Part shown: positions 1 through 7,811 of the stretch, one piece after another
Layout: the number at the start of each line of letters is the position of its first letter
Position numbering within the stretch: the stretch's first letter is position 1
Assembly (NCBI GenBank): GCA_000787465.1
Contig: JSYX01000881.1
Span: 1-10,665 of the forward strand
From: Thermomucor indicae-seudaticae
Taxonomy: Eukaryota; Mucoromycota; Mucoromycetes; Mucorales; Lichtheimiaceae
DNA: 10,665 nt
Reading direction: 5' to 3'
The notes under the pieces: model-generated
Told to the model about the DNA's origin: nothing
The model's database searches: none
The model's input: the letters and a program-made list of their open reading frames with translations, nothing else
Program-made: the position numbers and the translations under genes

Positions 1-132
1 TTAAACATTACGCATATGAGAAACATGTTTTACGCTGCCATATGGTAAGGAATACGCACCTTCCGCACAATCTGGGCTTCCAGATTGATGCAAAGTCTGC
101 CCCGAATCCCATAAACATTTAGCCGCTATCTG

Positions 133-460
133 GTGATCTTGTCCTTATACACGTTATCGGTAGAACTTTACCTCCCCAACGTGAACTTCCTGGGAGAGTA
201 TAGCCGCAGCTCTTGCGGTAGCCTGCCCGCGCATCTGGATCAGTGTGTACGGCAAGGAAAAAGAGAAACAGCTTCTGTGGAGCGGCCGGATTTAGGGGAT
301 TACGCGCTGCAGAGGACTTGGAGCGATACATCAACTGGCAGGCCTTGAGAAACGGATCAGCAACAATGCCTTGCTTTATGGGAGAACAGCCATACTTACT
401 ATGCGTAAAGCAGGTAGCACGTACGCCGAGAAGGGTAGGGATAAAGGTCATGCAGGCTAG
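133..460 (+). pseudogene. Decayed coding stretch, family not recognised
   Basis: Protein-like text on the plus strand is spread over different frames. Frame 1 (about 133-195) gives VELYLPNVNFLG. Frame 2 (about 191-292) gives AAALAVACPRIWISVYGKEK and then stops at TAG 293-295. Frame 3 (about 288-335) gives RGLRAAEDLERYIN. Frame 2 resumes at about 332 with GLEKRISNNALLYGRTAIL and TMRKAGSTYAEKGRDKG, ending at TAG 458-460. Because frame 2 lies on both sides of the frame 3 segment, a pair of compensating indels in one older reading frame is the simplest explanation. No good splice sites explain the frame changes. I do not recognise the family. A 110-codon ATG-started ORF lies antisense at 119-451, but it looks less protein-like. 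The frame pattern is seen directly; calling it a pseudogene is inference. Confidence 0.33.
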
Positions 461-1007
461 TGAGCGGATCAGTTTGCGATTCTAAAGATCATGCGAAATG
501 TCGAGCAACATAACGAAGGTCAGAGTCAAAGAGAAAGAGAAAGAGAAAGACAACAGAAAGAGAGAAACACGCTGCACTTCTCTTTTACATGATTTTTTCC
601 GCGCATTGTTTCAAACACTTAACGCAAGTCGTTTCTTCTGTTTGAAACTTCATATTTTCGAAAGCATATATACATGACAAGGAACCACTCCTCTTATGCG
701 TAATCTACTACGCAGCCAGTTGAACGCACGGATGCATACCATAAGCCTTCCGCAGTTTATAAGGTTTTTATTCACAGTGGAAATATACCGCGAAAGCTCG
801 TCAACGCATGGCGTAAATTTCACTTAAAAGTTGTCGCAAACACTACCAGCTGAGGACGGAAGAAGTTATTCAAGAACCAATCTATGAAACCCAAAAGCGG
901 TCTGTCTCTGTAGGGCAATAAATGGGAAAGTCTTGTTGGAATGACAGGACCGAATTTCTGTCTTGGCCGGCTAAGAAAATCATGCGCCTATGAGCCCATT
1001 CTAACGG
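461..1007. other. Intergenic region with purine-rich simple repeat
   Basis: No gene is visible. A degenerate GAGAAA/AGAGAA simple repeat covers about 528-567. A 9-bp inverted repeat is present, GTTTCAAAC at 608-616 and GTTTGAAAC at 640-648, 23 bp apart. The rest is AT-rich and broken by stops in all frames. It presumably includes the 3' untranslated region of the minus-strand esterase gene that ends near 1008. Confidence 0.5.
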
Positions 1008-2172
1008 TTAGTTTTCAATGAACCAAGCTGCTGCCTGGGGTCCAACACACCACAATTGTTTAGCGATCCATGCATGAGCGATCTCTGAAGGATGGAAGCA
1101 ATCGACATTACTATGTACAGAGATCGCTGTGTTAGTTTTCTCTCTCCCTCTTCTGTCGAGTCAAAAGGCGACAAACCTGATAGCGTCAATAGGAAAGCTG
1201 GTAATGTTAATGTTCAGGGGTTGATAAACGACGGCAAAAGTGTCGTTTGGGGCGTAGCTCTGGACGATCTGCTGCAGTTGGAGGTTATATTGTGGGGTAA
1301 AGTTGGCCATGATAGTCCGGTTAGCCTGGGTATGTGCACATTCGCATTCGTAGTTGTGCAGGACAAAGGTGCTTCTCGGGAAAGGTTCACAGTATTTTGG
1401 ATAAGCTTTTGTCTGGACAAAGATCTGTTCTACACGCATCACACCCACTTGGCCGATCCGAAAAGGCATGTTATTATTATCGGTCAGTAAGTAAAGCCAA
1501 GTAATTGATTTACCAATCTGTATATAGACGTTGCGAATATTGAGACGGATGCGTTCAATGGCGTCGCGGACATTCATGGCATAAGCTTCAGGACGAGAGC
1601 TGGGGCTGGTACAGGAATGGCAAATATCGTTTGAACCGATAAAGAGAGTCAGTAGTTTCCAATCAGATGGTGCAATGATGGCCTTGCCATAGGCGTCGTC
1701 GAGTTGCTTGAGCAGGTAGTCGAGTTCATGCATCAGATTGTCACTTCGAGCACCAGACTGGGCAGCGTTGAGAACGTCAATGGATGGTCTGTATTGACCG
1801 CTGGGGCAAAACTGTTGACCTAACATTTACAAAAGAGTGATGAGAATACCCGAGTACAGAGTGCCAAAAAAACTCACCGTAGCAGAGACTGAGTAGCTGT
1901 TCGCCAACGGATGGGCCGTACAGATCGGGAGAATAAAAACGAATGATGTTTGGCAAGGTAACAGCTCCATCATCCTATAATACGCATACCGGGTTAACTT
2001 GTCATCACTCGTTTTCTCTTTTCCAAATTTACCCCGCCCATGGCGAAAGAAACACCCCGAGCCTCCTTCAAGGTATTCAAGCTCAAGAAGAGACCGTTCT
2101 GAACGCCTTTTGCTCCAAAGCCAGCCATGACGCTAGAAAGGTCAGATTATTTTGGCTGATGAGGCTTAATTT

Positions 2173-2212
<40 letters not shown>

Positions 2213-2608
2213 GTCACCAAGTCCAGCGATCAGTTTGATATCATCCGGCCTTAGGTCTCTAACAGATTGAGCCGACTTTGTTCGCGGACGTAACCGAGAG
2301 CAGCTTAACTGAAGAGGGATACCAGGCGTCGTGGTATTATTATTGCCGAGATGACCTTCCTGAAAAGCCAAGGTCGCGACTAGCATGGGAGGCGTCAAGG
2401 GTATGATCAGTAAGACTGAAGAAAAGGTTAAAATAACTGCGCCAAGGAAACAGAGTGGAAACCATAGTAGTAGTTCCAGGGAATTCTTGTTATTATCTGA
2501 TACCGCTAGATCTTCTTGTTGCTGTTGTGTGGATTGTGGTGGTAGTAGCGGCCCGTTTACTGACGGGGACAGGGACGATAGATAAGCAGAGCCCGTGACG
2601 TAAAACAT
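1008..2608 (-). CDS. GDSL (SGNH) esterase, phospholipase B1-like
   Basis: This is a GDSL/SGNH hydrolase resembling the phospholipase B1 branch, expected to cleave acyl esters of phospholipids or other lipids in the secretory pathway or outside the cell. Proposed minus-strand exons are 2211-2608, 2033-2132, 1878-1974, 1514-1819, 1177-1447 and 1008-1110, giving about 424 residues; all junction phases agree. Block I is DLRPDDIKLIAGLGDS with nucleophile Ser133. RGVSFAMGGDDG follows at about 158-169, LNAAQSGA at about 215-222, WKLLTLFIGSND at 252-263, and VDCFHPSE carries the catalytic Asp394 and His397. Intron 1 splits the Ser codon. Intron 4 (66 bp) is a multiple of three and stays open if retained. 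The N-terminus is doubtful: it holds a hydrophobic segment at about residues 45-80, and a well-placed upstream ATG is out of frame. The last 14 residues are also uncertain, because a further small intron is possible there. Confidence 0.85.
2179..2209. repeat. (AT)n microsatellite in esterase intron 1
   Basis: An uninterrupted 31-bp AT dinucleotide run starts at the second base of the 5' splice site of intron 1 of the minus-strand esterase gene. The donor therefore reads GTATATAT. The intron (2133-2210, 78 bp) is otherwise ordinary, ending CTTTCTAG. Confidence 0.95.
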
Positions 2609-2650
2609 TAAAAGTAGTAGAGAGAACGACCATTGTTGAGTTGTCGTGTC

Positions 2651-2658
2651 TTTATATA
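2651..2658 (-). promoter_or_regulatory. Possible TATA box of the esterase gene
   Basis: TATATAAA on the minus strand lies 42 bp upstream of the first in-frame ATG (2608) and 17 bp upstream of an out-of-frame ATG (2633-2631). It sits in the 117-bp gap after the TMEM234-like stop codon. The assignment rests on position and sequence only. Confidence 0.4.
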
Positions 2659-2725
2659 TTGTATCGCTGCGAAAAAAATGATATCGAGAGAGAACATCAA
2701 AAGGGGTGAGAGTGATGGGGTGGGA

Positions 2726-3445
2726 TTATGCCTTGCTGCCCACGCAAATAATCACACCTGCTATGACCAGCGCCATGCCCAACCAGGTATCTGCCCGAAC
2801 AGTTTATCAAACTGCTTACTTACTTACAGGGACGCATATAACATACCTCGACCACCGAGCTCTTCTCCAAGCATCAGACCAGTTAACAATGAGAATATAA
2901 ACGTCAGAGAATTCGTAATGGGTACAGCCAGAGACATTTCTTTGCCAAATGATGGTCAATGAATGGACTGGTAGATTTCTCCCCTCTCGCCACTTTTACC
3001 AGATTGTCCCAAAGTGTAATAATAGACTACCGAACCGCTCAAGTTGAGGGCCAACGGCAGAATATACTGGACAGTAGGTAGTTTTAGCTTCAGTGTCACA
3101 TTGTAGGTTGACAGAAAGAGAGCTTACCTGCCAACGGGTCAAGAGATAGCGTAGTTCAGCCAACCATTTCCGTAAACCACCTTCAGGATAATGATTTGAA
3201 ACTGCTTCCAGGCCGGCGGTGCCTGCCTTGAGCAGAGGGTTCGTGGAGCCCCAACAGATGGCGACTAAGCCAGTCAAAGTTTCAGTCAGAGGTTGAAGGC
3301 GGGAGGGGGGGGGGAAAGGCCAAGTTACCTAAGACAAAACCTGCGACATGTTCTTACAAATATATACCCGTCAGTTTTTTATCCAACCGCGATATATCAA
3401 CCTCTTTCTTTGATATTTACGTAAAATGGTTGAAGATTGCTGCAT
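2726..3445 (-). CDS. TMEM234-like small multi-pass membrane protein
   Basis: This is a small integral membrane protein of the TMEM234 family, related to the drug/metabolite-transporter (EamA-like) half-repeat; its biochemical function is not established. Proposed minus-strand exons are 3421-3445, 3329-3352, 3128-3264, 3000-3066, 2847-2939 and 2726-2790, giving 136 residues, close to the family length. Every junction agrees in phase. Diagnostic segments are AICWGSTNPLLKAGTAGLE near the N-terminus, YILPLALNLSGSVVYYYTL in the middle, EMSLAVPITNSLTFIFSLL next, and MALVIAGVIICVGSKA at the C-terminus. Together they give about four membrane helices. The first two exons are tiny and less certain. Exon 2 may instead start at 3340 through a second in-phase acceptor, removing four residues. 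Intron 2 contains a G10 tract on the plus strand (3305-3314). The gene is in tandem between the Pil1-like and esterase genes. Confidence 0.85.
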
Positions 3446-3853
3446 CACAGGAAAGAAAACCCGCGCGTTTTTCAGCTGACTTTGAGTCTTCCCCATTTGA
3501 GCCCGCAATCACTGCTCATCCTGTCATAAACTGGGGATAATACATTCGACACTGCCCCGACAACCACCCATAACAACTACTAAATTTGCGACTATTCATG
3601 CTGTCTTACACTGTCACTTTTGACCAACATAATTTCTCTTCAAAAAGCGATATTGGTTTTCTGATAATGCGACTTGAATCCTCCGGCAAATGCGACTTCA
3701 ATTTAACTGACTTTCCCCAAAGGGAGCGACTTGAATTTTGGAAAATGCGACCCAAGAAATTTTATTGAGCGACTTAAAACCTTGGAAAAAGTGTAAAGAG
3801 AGGCACACTTTACAAATTTGAAACGATCTTTGGATAAAGTGCGGAGGGGAAGA
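3446..3853. other. Intergenic region between Pil1-like and TMEM234-like genes
   Basis: No gene is visible. The region holds the 3' flank of the Pil1-like gene and the promoter of the TMEM234-like gene. Its right part is occupied by the degenerate ~22-bp repeat annotated separately. The short peptide that can be read on the plus strand (ATG near 3667 to the stop at 3768) is a translation of that repeat. Confidence 0.6.
3647..3791. repeat. Degenerate ~22-bp tandem-like repeat (GCGACTTGAA core)
   Basis: The core GCGACTT(G/C)AA or a close variant begins at 3647 (GCGATATTGG), 3669, 3692, 3726, 3747 (GCGACCCAAG) and 3769 (GCGACTTAAA). Successive spacings are 22, 23, 34, 21 and 22 bp. A further weak copy, GCGACTATTC, begins at 3588. 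The units also share a TTTTGGAAAATGCGA-like linker, best seen at 3736-3750 and echoed by CCTTGGAAAAAG after the last core. This looks like an old, diverged minisatellite or part of a dispersed repeat. Confidence 0.6.
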
Positions 3854-5501
3854 TCATGTGTTTCTGTAGCGTTCAGCCAGTGCCTGTTTTTCCTCTTCAG
3901 CCGTGGGATAAGGAGGGATCCTGAAGCCACCGGCATCGACACGATATTGTTGCTGAAACTGGGAGTAGGGTAGTATCTGAGGCGGAGCATGGCTTTGGCG
4001 ACGGCTTAGTTGGCGATAAAGGGAGCTATAATTCGACTGATAGATGAAGCCGCTGCCGCTTTGAGATGATGCCATAGAGCTCTGGTGGTTGTTATTATTC
4101 CATACTGCTACTTCCACCTGCGGATGCACGGGTTGTGGCGACTGGGTATAGATAAGTTGCGGAGATGGTCCTACGACAGGTTGATTGGCGGCAACGACGG
4201 GCGTTTGGAATGTCGCTGTTTCTTCTTCTTCCTGCAAATACTTGTCTTGATGTACAGGTCCGGGTGGGTCGGAAGGTGGAGGAACGCTAGAGGAAGGAGT
4301 TGGTGTCTGGGGAGCAGGCTCATATGCATTGCGAGGTGAAAATGGCTGCTGATCTTCTGTGCTGGCTGAATAAGCAGGCGGAGGGCCGTATAGATCGAGC
4401 TGACCCAGATCCAGTTGAACGTCCTCTGTTGTTTTCAGGTCACCAGTAGTAGTCTGCACTGCGTCGTTATGATCTGGCGATGATCGTTGCTGTGGGCGAG
4501 CTGGTAGTGCGGGATGTTCCTTGCCTTTGGATGATGATGATTCGTCGTCAGAATCATGTGCGAGTGACGACTGACTATTGTCATCAGCTTGTAGGAGGGT
4601 AGGTCGTTCGATGCCTTCTGCTGGTTGCCACGCTTCCAAGGCCGCCAGCGCGTCTGCCAGGATCTGAGCAGCCTCTAGGCCTTTGTTGTAGGGACGACGA
4701 TGCGGTTGACCAGGCGGGGTGGGTTCAATATCGAGCAGATCGACAATGTACTTGCCAAAGCCAGCGATGATCGCTTGCTTTTCAGCCATTTCGTGCATTG
4801 CATTAAATCGCAGATAAAATGCCTCCCGCAGAGCAAAGCGCTTAAAGTCACTCATCTCCATCTCAGTATCGTGCGTATCGCGTTCCAGAGATTCCAATTC
4901 TTTTGTGAATTCGCGTAGTTTGGGTGACTTGGGGTTGGATCGAGAGAGGTTGGTGATTCTTGCCCGAAGTGTTCGTTTCTTTTCTCGGATATTCGATAGT
5001 CGATCTTCCTTTTCTCGGATTGCCTTGATTGCTCTCCTATATTGTTGGCACTTGGCTAGGTACGTATGTTTGGTCAGTTTGTCTGTCGAACAAAAGGGAC
5101 ATGCCAATATTATGTACCTGCGTAGGCTTCCTCAATTTCGCGTGCTTTATCAAGTAGTTTTACCAACTTGTCGCCAATGTCCTTTTTAATATTTACGCGT
5201 TCGTTAACTAGACCGCCCGGGTGTGTGTGCGCAAGACAAGACAAATGACTACCTCTAAATCTCGATTATCGTCTTCTTTCCCTTCCCGTAGCTCTTCCTT
5301 GATCCAGTCTTGAAATGCCCTGTTTGTTTCGCCATGCTGATAAGCCAACATGCGCATCACGTAAAGGAGATTGCGTTCTTCGAATATCCAGGCAGCCAAG
5401 GCTTTCGTGTCTTGTTTCTGGAGAGGGTTCTTTTTGGCCAAGTGGGAGTAGGCACCTGTAGTTAGCTTGCCAAGGGAGAATTGCAGATCCTTGAAATTCA
5501 T
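3854..5501 (-). CDS. PIL1: Eisosome core protein, Pil1/Lsp1 family
   Basis: This is a Pil1/Lsp1-family BAR-domain protein, expected to bind PI(4,5)P2 and shape plasma-membrane furrows (eisosomes). Proposed minus-strand exons are 5253-5501, 5118-5181 and 3854-5055, giving 504 residues with consistent phases. The core runs from the N-terminus to about residue 247. It includes FSLGKLTTGAYSHLAKK (an amphipathic N-terminal helix region), DIGDKLVKLLDKAREIEEAY, a long coiled segment starting CQQYRRAIKAIREKEDRL, the conserved IAGFGKYIVDLLD (about 200-212) and ALAALEAW (about 240-247). The start at 5501 is the first ATG in the frame, and the frame upstream opens only with GTG. After the core comes a low-complexity tail of about 255 residues, rich in Pro, Gln and Ser, with a PPAY motif at about 330-333. 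This tail is much longer than in yeast Pil1 (about 340 residues in total). The symbol denotes the family, not orthology to one yeast paralogue. Confidence 0.9.
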
Positions 5502-5538
5502 GATTACGCGTTGCGATTGCCTTTCTGTCTTATCGTCG

Positions 5539-5546
5539 CTTTTATA
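5539..5546 (-). promoter_or_regulatory. Possible TATA box of the Pil1-like gene
   Basis: TATAAAAG on the minus strand lies 37 bp upstream of the Pil1-like ATG. If it is used, the 5' untranslated region would be very short. The assignment rests on position and sequence only. Confidence 0.4.
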
Positions 5547-5693
5547 CACGATGTGAGCGAGTGTGAGTTAGAGCCAAGCTGCCAAGCCCACGTCCCAAAC
5601 GAGGAATGGTCTCGCTACTATTGACAAAAACGGATGAATGTCCGGAACTTGGTGTTACACCATTATTGTCCACTGAATCTGGAAGAGGGACCC

Positions 5694-5725
5694 GTGAGCG
5701 TAAGAGATACGTATCTCGCGCTCAC
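5694..5725. repeat. 32-bp imperfect palindrome in the divergent promoter
   Basis: The inner 14 bp, GAGATACGTATCTC (5704-5717), is a perfect palindrome. It is flanked by GTGAGCG (5694-5700) and its exact reverse complement CGCTCAC (5719-5725), with TAA on the left and G on the right as the only unpaired bases. It lies 193 bp upstream of the Pil1-like start and 357 bp upstream of the Sds3-like start (ATG 6082). Confidence 0.9.
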
Positions 5726-6081
5726 AAAATTGCCTTGATTTCGCGTGATAGTTCAAGAACAAGGGGGCGAGCAACAACCTCACGCGCATCAGTCGTAAAT
5801 GACTTGGTACTGTGCAACGGTTTTCTTCCTGCTTGTGCGTATTGTCCGGCTTCAATTTTCCGAGTATCAATACCAGCTCTTGTTTAGAAGACCCTCTGAT
5901 ACGCCACAATATTATCATCCAAGCTTAGACTCAGGATGGGCACGCCATTTAACACGTGTGCTTGCTTCAGGAGGGGTGGCGACCGTAACAACAGACAATG
6001 CAAAATGCGCCGAGAACCCCGCATTACTGGCTTTTCTTTCCCAGCTCACGCGCCTCGGATCTTGTCTTTCTCATCTCTGCA

Positions 6082-7726
6082 ATGTATTCTGACCCGTCGT
6101 CATTGTTCCCTCCTCCGCCTCTGTCAGGCTCATCCTCACGATATACGCTGCCACCCATTACCTCACCGTTCCCTCCGCGTCTTCCTCCTCCTTCAGATAA
6201 TAACCAACAGTCGTCGTCATCCGCGGACAATAATAATAATAAGCGCTGGCAGCTACCTCCATTACCTCCTTATCCAGTATACAGCTCCTCTGCTTCTACT
6301 AGTACTACCGGTATTGGGCTGTCACCGGCGGGCAATGTCACATCCTCCTATCCGTACAATTATGCGTCGAGCTTTCCTTTCCGACAAGAGAAACAGACCA
6401 TGTTCTCGTCATCATCACCCTTCGCCTCGCCGTCTGTATGGAAAACGCCATTTCAAGATAATAACAATAATAACAACAACAGCTACTTTGGCAGCAGCCG
6501 TGGGCCGCCTTCACCACCGCCACTACCGCCACCACGGTCACCTTCGCCGACAAGATTCCGACGCGGTGATCCTGCTTACCAGTATTATTATCACCACCCG
6601 TACTATTACTACTCGGAATACGAAGACCAAGAAGAAGAACAACAAGCACCAGCATGGCAAGAACGAGCCAAGGAATACACGGAGCGGATGCAAGGCATCA
6701 ATCAGGAATTCATGGAAAATATGGAAACGTAAGTGGTTTATATATACGTGTAGGGTTCTTTGCCGGATCATAACAACAGTGAAAATGACAACACAGGATA
6801 TACATTGAGAAGCTCAGAAAGTTGCAAGACGAGTTGCAACAGATTTTGCATGGTCGACATGAAGTGTTTGAAGAAAAAATTGCCGAATTAGAAGAACAGC
6901 GTTGTCAGGAAATCCAGCGGGCGATGGAGCTCATGGAGTACCGTATTCAATGTGCTGATCAGCTGTGTGAGGAAGCGGTACGGTCGATTGAAGATGATAC
7001 AGAGGTAAAAAGAAAAGAACCCATTTGCGCGGTTGACTAGTTCTGACAATGTATCAAGGCAGAAAAACGCGATTTGCGGAAAGCCATGTTGGCGATTATT
7101 GAAGAGAAACGGAAACGAATCAAGGAATACAAGGATGAAGAGGTTGTTGCCAATGGTATGTTTTATTGGCAGGGAAGATAGAAAAGATATGTAATAACGA
7201 TGTATTATTATCAGACGTTGTTTTTCAGACTCGTAATCGTCGAAGAACGAGGGGTGGAGCAGCAGCGGCGGACACGGCAGCATTGACATTGGAGCAAGTC
7301 TTGGCAAAGAAGAATGGAATGAAGCCGACGACGAAGCGTCGACATAATGATCATATCCTTTTGATCTTGTTTTGTTTCTTTGAATTAGCTAGCTATGCAA
7401 TCCGTCAATCCTTAACTTTTGTTCATACGCTCCAAAGATATGTCGAATAGTAGCAGCACGTTCATGATACATAACGAAACTGAATTGGAGGCTGATTTTG
7501 AAGCAATGAAAAAGGTAAGAATAGAGTGATAACGCCTGTTTTACATATCACTCAACAAAAGATGTAGGGGACTTCAAGTGAACGCTTCAGTAGTAGCAGC
7601 AGCAGTAGCAACAGAAAGGATGAGGACGAGGATGACGACGATGATGAGTATGTCGACAAGAGTGAACGGACAAAACGGATGCGGGCGAATCATAGTTCCA
7701 GCACACGATCCTCCTCTCGACGATGA
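6082..7726 (+). CDS. Sds3/BRMS1-family chromatin (HDAC complex) protein
   Basis: This protein resembles the Sds3/BRMS1 family, subunits of Sin3-Rpd3-type histone deacetylase complexes acting in the nucleus as corepressors. Proposed exons are 6082-6728, 6797-7004, 7059-7155, 7215-7368, 7451-7514 and 7568-7726, giving 442 residues. The first ~195 residues are disordered and rich in Pro, Ser, Asn and Tyr. A coiled region follows (about 200-318): IEKLRKLQDELQQILHGRHE, then MEYRIQCADQLCEEAVRSIE and AEKRDLRKAMLAIIEEKRKR, matching the Sds3-like pattern. After a basic patch (RNRRRTRGG), TFMIHNETELEADFEAMKK resembles the short motif that follows the coil in BRMS1. The C-terminus is a Ser run, then an acidic run, then a basic end. 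Intron 4 has a weak donor (GTTTTG) and is the least certain; without it the protein stops at 7448-7450. Starting at ATG 5998 would give 470 residues. Confidence 0.72.
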
Positions 7727-7811
7727 ATAGCTTTTTAACCTGTACTTGTACATAATCTTTCTTTCTCTATTAAATTTCTCGATTTCTACAACGACGCAGT
7801 GGAAGAAGACA

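Larger units (their letters stand above)
5502..6081. promoter_or_regulatory. Divergent promoter region, Pil1-like and Sds3-like genes
   Basis: This 580-bp gap separates two divergently transcribed genes and must hold both promoters. It includes a TATA-like box at 5539-5546, an 11-bp palindrome GGTGTTACACC at 5651-5661, the large palindrome at 5694-5725 and an E-box/G-box type ACACGTGT at 5952-5959. An ATG at 5998 is in frame with the Sds3-like gene and could extend it by 28 residues. A 93-codon plus-strand ORF at 5606-5887 is not recognisable and was not called. Confidence 0.6.

Noticed and set aside
69..86. Short hairpin AATCTGG-GCTT-CCAGATT
   Set aside because: A 7-bp stem is expected now and then by chance and has no T tract or gene end beside it to support a function.
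119..451. 110-codon ATG-started minus-strand ORF
   Set aside because: It lies antisense to the decayed plus-strand coding stretch and its composition is less protein-like; no family is recognised.
1092..1490. 132-codon plus-strand ORF
   Set aside because: It is antisense to well-supported esterase exons 5 and 6, including the catalytic His block.
3667..3768. Small plus-strand peptide in the Pil1/TMEM234 gap
   Set aside because: It is just the translation of the degenerate 22-bp repeat.
5606..5887. 93-codon plus-strand ORF in the divergent promoter
   Set aside because: No recognisable motif; it spans the 32-bp palindrome and lies in the regulatory gap.
5936..6808. 290-codon plus-strand ORF overlapping the Sds3-like first exon
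   Set aside because: It is the +1 shadow of low-complexity Pro/Asn/Tyr codons and translates to His/Arg/Ile runs; it runs through a clear splice site and matches no family.
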